Below, one piece after another: positions 9,058 through 15,596 of a stretch of DNA of 64,000 nucleotides. Source of the DNA: Calditrichota bacterium (lineage in GTDB: Bacteria; Calditrichota; Calditrichia; Calditrichales; J004). Numbering within the stretch: position 1 is the first letter of the stretch; the number at the start of each line of letters is the position of its first letter. The position numbers and the translations under genes were made by a program. The stretch spans positions 186,001-250,000 of the forward strand of contig JABFGF010000007.1 of the NCBI GenBank assembly GCA_013112635.1, given 5' to 3'. A model generated the notes under the pieces. That model was not told where the DNA came from and made no database searches. It worked only from the letters and a program-made list of their open reading frames with translations.

Positions 9058-10032
9058 ATGAAGTCAAAAGTTTTACTTATCAGTACATCGCCGCATCTTC
9101 ATAAAGGCCAGGACGTGCAGCAAATTATGTTTAACGTGGTATGGGCGCTTATACCGGTAGTCTTATCGGCAATATATTTTTTTGGTTTGAGGGCGTTTTT
9201 ATTAATTGCTGTTTGTTCAGTTGTAAGTCTGATTACCGAGCATATTTGTCAGAAACTTCGTAAACGGGAAACGACAATACAAGACGGCAGTGCTTTAATT
9301 ACGGGAATATTATTAGGATTAATCTTACCGCCTTCTCTCCCACTCTGGACCGCCGCCTTGGGTGCTGTTGTATCAATAACTATCGGTAAAATGGTTTTTG
9401 GCGGATTGGGATATAACCGTTTTAACCCAGCCTTAGTTGGCCGAGCTTTTTTGCAAGCCTCTTTTCCAGTCTTGATGACCTCATGGTCAAATCCAACCAA
9501 AGAAATATTTGGTTTTAAACTGGATGCACTAACCGGCGCAACTCCACTCGCGGCCATGAAATTTCAACATCAGTTTACAGAATTTAAAAGTTTGTTTATC
9601 GGAAATATTAGCGGTTCTTTAGGTGAATCATCCGCTTTCATTATAACCTTGAGCGGGCTTTATTTAATAATCCGAAAAATAGCAGATTTCCGTATAGTCG
9701 CGGGGGTATTTTTAGGCACTATTTTATTGGGTGGAATTTTGTGGCAAGTGGATCCTTCTCAATACGCAGATCCACTTTCCCATATCCTTTCAGGTGGATT
9801 CCTACTGGGAACATTTTTTATGGCTACAGATATGGTAGCATCCCCTGCGACATCAAAAGGGCGCTGGATTTATGGTTTAGGGATAGGTTTATTGATCATC
9901 CTTATACGTAATTTCAGCGGTTTACCCGAAGGTGTGATGTATTCAATCTTATTAATGAACGCTTTATCACCACTTATTGAACGCTATTCACAACCACGTG
10001 TCTTTGGGCAACTCAAAAATCAAAGGAGCTAA
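9058..10032 (+). CDS. rnfD: RnfD/NqrB-like membrane subunit with covalent FMN site
   Basis: 324 residues with about nine membrane helices. The flavin-attachment motif TGATP (residues 159-163, Thr162 the expected FMN-phosphoester residue) and the family block LGYNRFNPALVGRAF are clear. RnfD/NqrB carries covalent FMN and takes part in ion-coupled electron transfer from ferredoxin/NADH or the reverse. The stop overlaps the start of rnfG (TAATG). Length is close to that of ordinary RnfD. Confidence 0.92.
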   Translation: MKSKVLLISTSPHLHKGQDVQQIMFNVVWALIPVVLSAIYFFGLRAFLLIAVCSVVSLITEHICQKLRKRETTIQDGSALITGILLGLILPPSLPLWTAALGAVVSITIGKMVFGGLGYNRFNPALVGRAFLQASFPVLMTSWSNPTKEIFGFKLDALTGATPLAAMKFQHQFTEFKSLFIGNISGSLGESSAFIITLSGLYLIIRKIADFRIVAGVFLGTILLGGILWQVDPSQYADPLSHILSGGFLLGTFFMATDMVASPATSKGRWIYGLGIGLLIILIRNFSGLPEGVMYSILLMNALSPLIERYSQPRVFGQLKNQRS

Positions 10033-10583
10033 TGATGCCTCATTTTATTAGGGTGGCGGGTGTCCTAATGGGCATAGGATTTTTTTCGGCATTTTTTCTT
10101 TCCCTAATGGCCGATTATGCTTACCCATTGATTGAAAAAAACAGGGAAGCCAGGTTGCGAAAATCAATTTATACTGTTCTTCCAGAAACAAAAACATACC
10201 ATTTAGTAAATAATGAAAACAATATTTACAAAGGGCTAAACAAAGACAGTATTGGGACAGGTTATGCTTTTGTTGCGGAAGGTGGTGGTTACCAGGGTAT
10301 TATTAAAATAATGATCGGCATTGACATATTAAAAAAGAAAATATCCGGTTTAAAAATATTGGAGAATGTAGAAACACCGGGTTTGGGTTCAAAAATATCC
10401 TCAGATAAGTTTCAAAATCAGTTTATTGGAAAACTACTCAATAAACCTATTGAGTACATCTTAAATAAAAACCCTCAAGCGCCGTTTGAAATACAGGCTA
10501 TTACCGGCGCGACTATATCAACCCGCGCTGTTGTAAATATTGTTAATAAAAGGATTCAAGAGGTAAAATCCATACCGGAGTAA
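10032..10583 (+). CDS. rnfG: RnfG/NqrC-like periplasmic FMN-binding subunit
   Basis: 183 residues: one N-terminal membrane anchor (about 5-28), then an FMN_bind domain with the C-terminal motif TGATIST (Thr161 the expected flavin-linked Thr) and the family phrase ENVETPGLGSKI. In Rnf and Nqr complexes this subunit holds a covalent FMN on the outer face of the membrane. No ApbE flavin transferase is in the window, so it must be supplied elsewhere. It overlaps rnfD and is 4 nt from rnfE. Confidence 0.93.
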   Translation: MMPHFIRVAGVLMGIGFFSAFFLSLMADYAYPLIEKNREARLRKSIYTVLPETKTYHLVNNENNIYKGLNKDSIGTGYAFVAEGGGYQGIIKIMIGIDILKKKISGLKILENVETPGLGSKISSDKFQNQFIGKLLNKPIEYILNKNPQAPFEIQAITGATISTRAVVNIVNKRIQEVKSIPE

Positions 10584-10587
10584 GCGG

Positions 10588-11232
10588 ATGAGTGAATTTA
10601 TAATGAAGACAAGTAGTAATACATTAAAAAAATCGTCTGTTTTTATGCGTGGAATATGGAAAGAAAATCCCGTATTCAGACAGTTATTGGGAATGTGTCC
10701 TACTTTGGCTGTTACTAATTCAGCTGAAAATGGTTTATCGATGGGATTAGCAACATTGTTTGCGGTAGTTTCATCCGGTTTGGTTATTTCTGCTTTAAGA
10801 AAAGTATTTGTAAAAGAGATTCGGATTGTTAGTTATACAGTAATTATAGCTACTTTTGTTACAATTGCCGACCTGTTTATGGCAGCCAAAGTTCCCGAAA
10901 TAAGCAAAAACCTCGGTCCCTATATTCCTCTTATTGTTGTTAATTGCCTAATTCTGGGGCGTCAGGAAGCTTTTACTTCAAAGAACAAAATTGGGCTTTC
11001 ATTAATGGATACACTTGGCTTCGGATTGGGCTTTACCTGGGCGCTGATTGTCCTGGGAGCCGTCCGGGAGATTTTGGGCTCAGGGACTCTCTTTAATTTT
11101 CCGGTTCTTGGTAACTGGTTTGAGCCCTGGGTTATAATGGTATTACCAGCAGGCGCCTTTATAACATTGGGATTTTTAATAGCCTTGGTTAATTATATAA
11201 CTCAATCCCAGGCAGAAGCTCATTGTAAATAA
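10588..11232 (+). CDS. rnfE: RnfE/NqrD-like membrane subunit
   Basis: 214 residues, six membrane helices, with the family signatures NPVFRQLLGMCPTLAVTNSA and TLGFGLGFTWALIVLGAVRE. RnfE and RnfA are paralogous subunits that together hold an iron-sulfur cluster in the membrane; the Cys in GMCP and in VVNCLILGRQEA are present. The gene order D-G-E-A is that of classical rnf operons. Confidence 0.93.
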   Translation: MSEFIMKTSSNTLKKSSVFMRGIWKENPVFRQLLGMCPTLAVTNSAENGLSMGLATLFAVVSSGLVISALRKVFVKEIRIVSYTVIIATFVTIADLFMAAKVPEISKNLGPYIPLIVVNCLILGRQEAFTSKNKIGLSLMDTLGFGLGFTWALIVLGAVREILGSGTLFNFPVLGNWFEPWVIMVLPAGAFITLGFLIALVNYITQSQAEAHCK

Positions 11233-11249
11233 TTTATTATGAGGTAATT

Positions 11250-11834
11250 ATGGAAATAAAATTAGTCCTGATATTTTTAGGCGCGGTATTAACGAATAAT
11301 TTTGTTCTTTCATATTTCCTGGGTATTTGTCCATTCCTGGGGGTTTCAGGGAAATGGGAATCTGCGATGGGAATGGGGTTGGCCACTACTTTTGTGATGA
11401 CAATTACATCTGTAGTTACCTGGGTAATCTATCACAAAATCCTGCATCCGCTTGGTCTGGAATATTTGGAATATGTTAGCTTTATTATGGTTATTTCTTC
11501 ATTAGTCCAATTTGTAGAAATGGTTATTCATAAAATGTTTGAACCATTATACCGAAGCCTGGGCATTTACCTTCCGTTGATTACCACAAATTGTGCAATC
11601 CTTGGTCTGGCTCTTTTTATGGTTTTACGCGAGTACAATTTCTTTGAAGCGGTTACCTTTGGTTTTGGGGCCGGTGCAGGTTTTACCTTAGCTATTATTA
11701 TTATGGCCGGTATAAGAGAGGAACTTGATTTTGCAGATGTACCGGAACCTTTTAAAGGAGGCCCTATTACCCTGATTATAGCTGGAATCCTGGCCCTGGC
11801 CTTTATGGGATTTGGTGGAATGATCGCTCAATAA
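11250..11834 (+). CDS. rnfA: RnfA/NqrE-like membrane subunit
   Basis: 194 residues, six membrane helices, signatures NNFVLSYFLGICPFLGVSGK and TTNCAILG with both conserved Cys, and IMAGIREELDFADVPEPFKG. It ends the D-G-E-A set. In standard operons rnfB (ferredoxin-like, many Cys) would follow and rnfC would precede rnfD; neither is present. After the stop comes a 160-nt gap with the next regulatory element pair, so the operon ends here. Confidence 0.93.
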   Translation: MEIKLVLIFLGAVLTNNFVLSYFLGICPFLGVSGKWESAMGMGLATTFVMTITSVVTWVIYHKILHPLGLEYLEYVSFIMVISSLVQFVEMVIHKMFEPLYRSLGIYLPLITTNCAILGLALFMVLREYNFFEAVTFGFGAGAGFTLAIIIMAGIREELDFADVPEPFKGGPITLIIAGILALAFMGFGGMIAQ

Positions 11835-11884
11835 TCAACCTACTCACTTAAAACCTTAAGATTGTATAAAGATCTACAATCACT

Positions 11885-11900
11885 TGTATAAAATCCTACA
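11885..11900. promoter_or_regulatory. Putative upstream activator element, inverted copy
   Basis: TGTATAAAATCCTACA; its reverse complement, TGTAGGATTTTATACA, matches the elements at 3281, 14545 and 15471. Its centre is about 60 bp before the GG of the promoter at 11952. Confidence 0.5.
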
Positions 11901-11951
11901 TTTATAGCACTATATATCAATTCAAACCAGTATAAATAATGCATTTAGTAA

Positions 11952-11967
11952 TGGCATGTTTTTTGTT
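11952..11967 (+). promoter_or_regulatory. Sigma-54-like promoter
   Basis: TGGCATGTTTTTTGTT: GG at 11953-11954, ten bases, GT at 11965-11966. The GTG start of the next gene lies 29 nt downstream behind AGGAGGG. Confidence 0.5.
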
Positions 11968-11995
11968 TTTACATAGATAAAAACAGGAGGGTATC

Positions 11996-12205
11996 GTGGA
12001 ATCTTTATTATTAAACACTTTAGCAGGAACTGTATTGATCGGTTCTCTTGGTTACCTGGTATTCAGAATGGGCGATAAAGTAAAGTCTTTAAGTAACAAA
12101 TCTGCACCAGGCTGCCATGAAGAAAAAGAGCCGGAAGATTGCAGTGATTGCCTGATATCCCCTAAGAATAGAGGAACTGTTGCATCACTGCAAAAAACGC
12201 TATAG
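11996..12205 (+). CDS. Small membrane protein with Cys tail (FeoB-associated Cys-rich-like)
   Basis: 69 residues from a GTG start with the strong site AGGAGGG upstream. One membrane helix (about 4-24) is followed by a tail with GCHEEKEPEDCSDC. The layout resembles the FeoB-associated Cys-rich membrane proteins, although no feoB is nearby. Metal or cluster binding at the membrane surface is plausible. First gene of a sigma-54-like unit running to 14429. Confidence 0.65.
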   Translation: MESLLLNTLAGTVLIGSLGYLVFRMGDKVKSLSNKSAPGCHEEKEPEDCSDCLISPKNRGTVASLQKTL

Positions 12206-12225
12206 TACAAAATAAGGAAAGATAA

Positions 12226-12924
12226 ATGTCGGACACATATGTATGGTTTACATGGTCGCTTGGTTTACTTGTTATTTGGCTTGGTATTTACATTATTAAT
12301 ATTAAAGCAAGAAAAAGAATGTGGTATGCTAGTTTACTTACAATGCCTTTTGGATTAACAGAACCAATTTTTGTTCCTGAATACTGGCATCCCCCATCTC
12401 TTTTTGATTTGGCTCACCGCACCGGTTTTGATATTGAAAGCCTTATTTTTTGTTTTGCGATTGGCGGAATAGGAATTGTATTGTATGATATTGTTTTTAG
12501 AGTTGATCACGAAGCAATGGCTGAACATGAAAAGCATCATAAACATCATCGGTTTCATATTTATACACTCATTTCACCGCTGACAATTTTTCCGATACTG
12601 TATTTTACTATCAACTGGAATGTGATTTACACAGCAACGCTAACAATGTTTCTGGCAGGTCTTGCGGCGCTTTGGTGTCGGCCGGATTTAAAAGCAAAAA
12701 TATGGATTGGAGGAGTTTTATTCCTCTTATTATATGCAATATATTTTCTCGCCTTGGCGTGGATTGCGCCAGGATATGTTGAGAAAGTATGGACATTATC
12801 AGCGATTTCGGGAATATCAATAATTGGTATACCCATAGAAGAATTGGTGTTTGCATATACTTTTGGAATGCTGTGGTCAAGTTACTACGAACATCTGACC
12901 TGGAAAAAAATAAAGACAATTTAG
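12226..12924 (+). CDS. Lycopene-cyclase-domain membrane protein
   Basis: 232 residues with about seven membrane helices and both halves of the bacterial/fungal heterodimeric lycopene cyclase fold: FGLTEPIFVPEYW in the first and GIPIEELVFAYTFGMLW in the second, carrying the PxE(E) motifs. Known members (CrtYcd type) cyclise the ends of lycopene. A His-rich loop (HEKHHKHHRFH) between the halves is unusual and could bind metal. No other carotenoid gene is in the window, so the substrate is open. Confidence 0.8.
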   Translation: MSDTYVWFTWSLGLLVIWLGIYIINIKARKRMWYASLLTMPFGLTEPIFVPEYWHPPSLFDLAHRTGFDIESLIFCFAIGGIGIVLYDIVFRVDHEAMAEHEKHHKHHRFHIYTLISPLTIFPILYFTINWNVIYTATLTMFLAGLAALWCRPDLKAKIWIGGVLFLLLYAIYFLALAWIAPGYVEKVWTLSAISGISIIGIPIEELVFAYTFGMLWSSYYEHLTWKKIKTI

Positions 12925-12936
12925 ACGGAGGAAGTC

Positions 12937-13062
12937 ATGTCAGACTCATTAATTTATATAATTTTATTTGCTTTGTTTATGTTTTTTATGCATCGCGGGC
13001 ATGGTGGAAAAGGAGGTTGTGGTAGCCATGGTCAACACAACAAGGAAGAATATACTAAATAG
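12937..13062 (+). CDS. Tiny His/Gly/Cys-tailed membrane protein (41 aa)
   Basis: Starts 12 nt after the preceding stop behind GGAGGAAG. One membrane helix (SLIYIILFALFMFFMH) precedes the tail RGHGGKGGCGSHGQHN. Similar tiny proteins (DUF2933-like) accompany copper genes; the tail could bind metal. The assignment to that family is from memory of its look. Confidence 0.62.
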   Translation: MSDSLIYIILFALFMFFMHRGHGGKGGCGSHGQHNKEEYTK

Positions 13063-13121
13063 CTGGCTTCATTCTTTATAAAGCAAAAAAGTACCCTAAT
13101 TAATTATGAAAGGAGTTCAAA

Positions 13122-13340
13122 ATGAAAAACAATTTTATCCAAACGGATCCAGTATGCCATAAACGAATAAATCGTTTGAATGCGCATATCGTGATAATCT
13201 ATAAAGGAAAAGAATATTTTTTATGCACTCCCGGATGCAAGGAAAAATTCGAAAGCTATCCTGAAAAATACATGATTAAACCTCTGACTAAAAATAATGC
13301 ATCATCAAGTCAGAGGATATTGACTCTGGACCTCCGTTAA
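13122..13340 (+). CDS. YHS-domain mini-protein (72 aa)
   Basis: A YHS domain with the usual Cys set: TDPVCHKRI at the start and YFLCTPGCKEKFESYPEKY, then a 20-residue tail. AAGGAG precedes the ATG. Closest in look to the 8201 copy (HIVI.YKGK.YFLC). Probably a soluble metal-binding protein. The dehydrogenase gene begins 9 nt after it. Confidence 0.85.
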   Translation: MKNNFIQTDPVCHKRINRLNAHIVIIYKGKEYFLCTPGCKEKFESYPEKYMIKPLTKNNASSSQRILTLDLR

Positions 13341-13349
13341 AAAAAAACT

Positions 13350-14429
13350 ATGGAAAATAATAAGATTTTAATTGTAGGAGGTTATGGCGCTGTTGGACGT
13401 ATAATTGCAATAAAACTGGGAAGCATATTTCAAAATCAAGTAATTGTTGCTGGGAGAAATTATCAAAAAGCAAAAGAGCTTTCAATAAATTTGGATCGGA
13501 AAGTCATTCCATTAGAATTGGATATAACCTCAATTTCTATAGACGATGAACGACTAAGCGAAATAAAAATTGTCATAGTGTGTATAGATCAAAAAAATAT
13601 AAAATTTGTTAAAGAGTGCATACGTCAAGGAATTCACTACATCGATGTTTCTGCATCTTATGAGTTTCTTTCGAAAATCGAGTTGTTAAATAGTGAAGCT
13701 AGAAACTATAGCTCTACTGTGGTTTTAAGCGTCGGTTTGATCCCTGGGCTTACTAATCTTTTGGCAAAACTATGCAAATCCAAAATTAAGGATATGAAAT
13801 ATGCTGATATTTATGTTATGCTCGGTCTTGGAGAATCACATGGAGAAGCAGCCATTAGGTGGACACTTGAAAATATAAATACCAAATATTTCATTACTGA
13901 TTTTGGTGAAAAAATTCAAGTAAGCAGTTTTGAGAATGGAAAACACACAATTTTTCCTGACAATATTGGGAAAAGAACTGCTTACCGATTGAACTTTTCT
14001 GATCAACATGTAATTCCAAGAACTCTTGAAATAAATTCTGCCTCATCATGGTTGTGTTTTGATTCCAAGATAATTACCCTTTTTATTGCCGTTCTTAAAA
14101 AAACTGGTTTAAGTAAAATATTTGATTTTAAACCGATACAAAATTTTCTCATTCGGATATTAAAGGTGTCTTACTTTGGATCAAAACAATTTATAGTTAA
14201 AGTTGAGGCGAGAAATAGTCAAAAAGAGGAAGTATTATACGAATGTTCATTAAGCGGTGAGGGAGAAGCAAAAATCACTGCATTGGTAGCAGCACAAGTT
14301 GCTGAGTTTGTCTTGAAATCTAAATCTGTTAATGGGGGAGTATTCCATATTGAGCAATTAATTAATCCATTGGAGTTCATTGAAAATTTAAAAAATGTTG
14401 TAAGTTTTGAAGAGAGTATTCTAAAATAG
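13350..14429 (+). CDS. Saccharopine-dehydrogenase-like NAD(P)-binding protein
   Basis: 359 residues with an N-terminal Rossmann motif (ILIVGGYGAVGRIIA) and the saccharopine dehydrogenase/carboxynorspermidine-like layout. The C-terminal half is typical of membrane-associated trans-acting family members, not of lysine enzymes. Substrate unknown. It ends the unit that began at 11996; a new regulatory pair follows in the 267-nt gap. Confidence 0.72.
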   Translation: MENNKILIVGGYGAVGRIIAIKLGSIFQNQVIVAGRNYQKAKELSINLDRKVIPLELDITSISIDDERLSEIKIVIVCIDQKNIKFVKECIRQGIHYIDVSASYEFLSKIELLNSEARNYSSTVVLSVGLIPGLTNLLAKLCKSKIKDMKYADIYVMLGLGESHGEAAIRWTLENINTKYFITDFGEKIQVSSFENGKHTIFPDNIGKRTAYRLNFSDQHVIPRTLEINSASSWLCFDSKIITLFIAVLKKTGLSKIFDFKPIQNFLIRILKVSYFGSKQFIVKVEARNSQKEEVLYECSLSGEGEAKITALVAAQVAEFVLKSKSVNGGVFHIEQLINPLEFIENLKNVVSFEESILK

Positions 14430-14544
14430 TTTAAAGCAGGAGTTGTAAATTTATTCTCTAATGTCAATGTCAAGCTGGTATGCCTTCATTTTACCTAAAT
14501 CCAAAACTTCTAAAATATTCTTTTATGAATATTATACACCAGAA

Positions 14545-14560
14545 TGTAGGATAGTAGTCA
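14545..14560 (+). promoter_or_regulatory. Putative upstream activator element
   Basis: TGTAGGATAGTAGTCA, the third copy of the TGTAGGAT element. Centre about 86 bp before the GG of the promoter at 14637. Confidence 0.55.
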
Positions 14561-14636
14561 ACTAATTGTCCAATATTTTAATTATGTATAATGCAAGGCG
14601 TTATAAATTCAACAGTTTATAGCTTAATGAGCATAT

Positions 14637-14653
14637 TGGCATGCCATTTGTAT
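14637..14653 (+). promoter_or_regulatory. Sigma-54-like promoter
   Basis: TGGCATGCCATTTGTAT shape: GG at 14638-14639, ten bases, GT at 14650-14651. A short further similarity to the 3.37-kb promoter lies just upstream (CAAC-A/T-GTTTA in both). Confidence 0.55.
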
Positions 14654-14696
14654 TAAGAACATAAACAGTTCTTCTAAACTATCAAGGGAGGTTGTC

Positions 14697-14876
14697 ATGT
14701 TTCATGATCCTGGTGCAATACTCATATCTTGGGTTCTTTTTGTTTTAATTAGTATCCTGGCTGTTGTGATTATTAAAAATGTTAGGGGACGTAAATTTAA
14801 ACATGACACATCAGATTTTACATGTCATCATACAAATCTGGATAATAAAGTGGATTCCAGAAAAAGTAAATCATAA
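14697..14876 (+). CDS. Small membrane protein with Cys/His tail (59 aa)
   Basis: Preceded by GGGAGG. One membrane helix (AILISWVLFVLISILAVVII) and a basic tail containing FTCHHTN. No family recognised. It leads a set of three tiny genes of the same design (one helix plus Cys motif) behind a sigma-54-like promoter. Confidence 0.62.
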   Translation: MFHDPGAILISWVLFVLISILAVVIIKNVRGRKFKHDTSDFTCHHTNLDNKVDSRKSKS

Positions 14877-14934
14877 TGTTATGTAGCGGTTGCAATATAA
14901 ACAGATTAGCTAACTTTTCTGTTGGAGAATTATT

Positions 14935-15099
14935 ATGAGCAGCATATTGATGAACATATTATATACTTCACTTGTTTTTACAATATTCGGGTTCGCATTA
15001 GCTTTTGTATATAAAAACAAAAAAAGAAATCGCTGTTTGATGTGTGGTCTTAAATCTGGTGACAGTTGTATAAAAACAACGTGTCCCTCAAATAAATAA
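14935..15099 (+). CDS. Small membrane protein with zinc-ribbon-like tail (54 aa)
   Basis: One N-terminal membrane helix, then a basic loop and RCLMCGLKSGDSCIKTTC, that is CxxC plus two more Cys. The ribosome site is TTGGAGAAT. No family recognised; metal or redox binding at the inner membrane face is inferred. Confidence 0.6.
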   Translation: MSSILMNILYTSLVFTIFGFALAFVYKNKKRNRCLMCGLKSGDSCIKTTCPSNK

Positions 15100-15116
15100 A
15101 ACCACGGACTCAATTT

Positions 15117-15275
15117 ATGTACAACTTATTTGAATTAATTGTCTTAGCATTTACCCTGTTAATCGTGCTAATTTTTATCAGTAATAAATTGAGAAAAAGT
15201 ATTGGGAATTTTAATATCCAGGATAAAAAAGCATCTTCTGAAGAAAAGAAAATTAAGTGTCCACATTGTGGATAA
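15117..15275 (+). CDS. Small membrane protein ending in CxxCG (52 aa)
   Basis: One membrane helix (LFELIVLAFTLLIVLIFI), a charged linker and the terminal motif KCPHCG, with the stop directly after. Third of the tiny set; two terminators follow. The ribosome site is weak. Confidence 0.55.
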   Translation: MYNLFELIVLAFTLLIVLIFISNKLRKSIGNFNIQDKKASSEEKKIKCPHCG

Positions 15276-15333
15276 TATAATCAAAAGTCTACGTTCTTTA
15301 AACCCCCTGAGTACCTTCCATTAGTCCCCGGAG

Positions 15334-15363
15334 AGAGCGGATTTTTTTACCGCTCTTTTTTTT
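15334..15363 (+). terminator. Rho-independent terminator
   Basis: AGAGCGG (15334-15340) / CCGCTCT (15350-15356) followed by a run of eight T or more. Ends the small-membrane-protein unit. Confidence 0.8.
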
Positions 15364-15404
15364 AAAATTAAATTTTCTCTTGGTGACCTCCGGGAGAATG
15401 AATG

Positions 15405-15434
15405 AGGGTGAGTTAAACTGAGCTCACCCTTTTT
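15405..15434 (+). terminator. Second rho-independent terminator
   Basis: AGGGTGAG (15405-15412) / CTCACCCT (15423-15430) then TTTT. A tandem backup of the preceding hairpin. Confidence 0.7.
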
Positions 15435-15470
15435 ATATTTGACAGTTTGTTGAATATTCTCCAACCAAAT

Positions 15471-15486
15471 TGTAGGATAATGCTCA
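15471..15486 (+). promoter_or_regulatory. Putative upstream activator element
   Basis: TGTAGGATAATGCTCA, the fourth copy. Centre about 70 bp before the GG of the promoter at 15548. Confidence 0.55.
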
Positions 15487-15547
15487 ATATAACTTACAAT
15501 GTTTCCCTCCATACCATGTCATAGCAGTTTTGTTCTAAATAAGCTTT

Positions 15548-15563
15548 TGGCATTCAAATTGTA
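15548..15563 (+). promoter_or_regulatory. Sigma-54-like promoter of the second copper ATPase
   Basis: TGGCATTCAAATTGTA: GG at 15549-15550, ten bases, GT at 15561-15562. The ATPase start is 34 nt downstream with a TAGGAG ribosome site. Confidence 0.55.
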
Positions 15564-15596
15564 AGAGGTATGGGAAAATGATCATAGGAGAGAAAA

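Noticed and set aside
12789-13025. A 78-codon open frame overlapping the lycopene-cyclase-domain gene
   Set aside because: It overlaps both the cyclase gene and the 41-aa gene at 12937, which has a GGAGGAAG site and a plausible protein.
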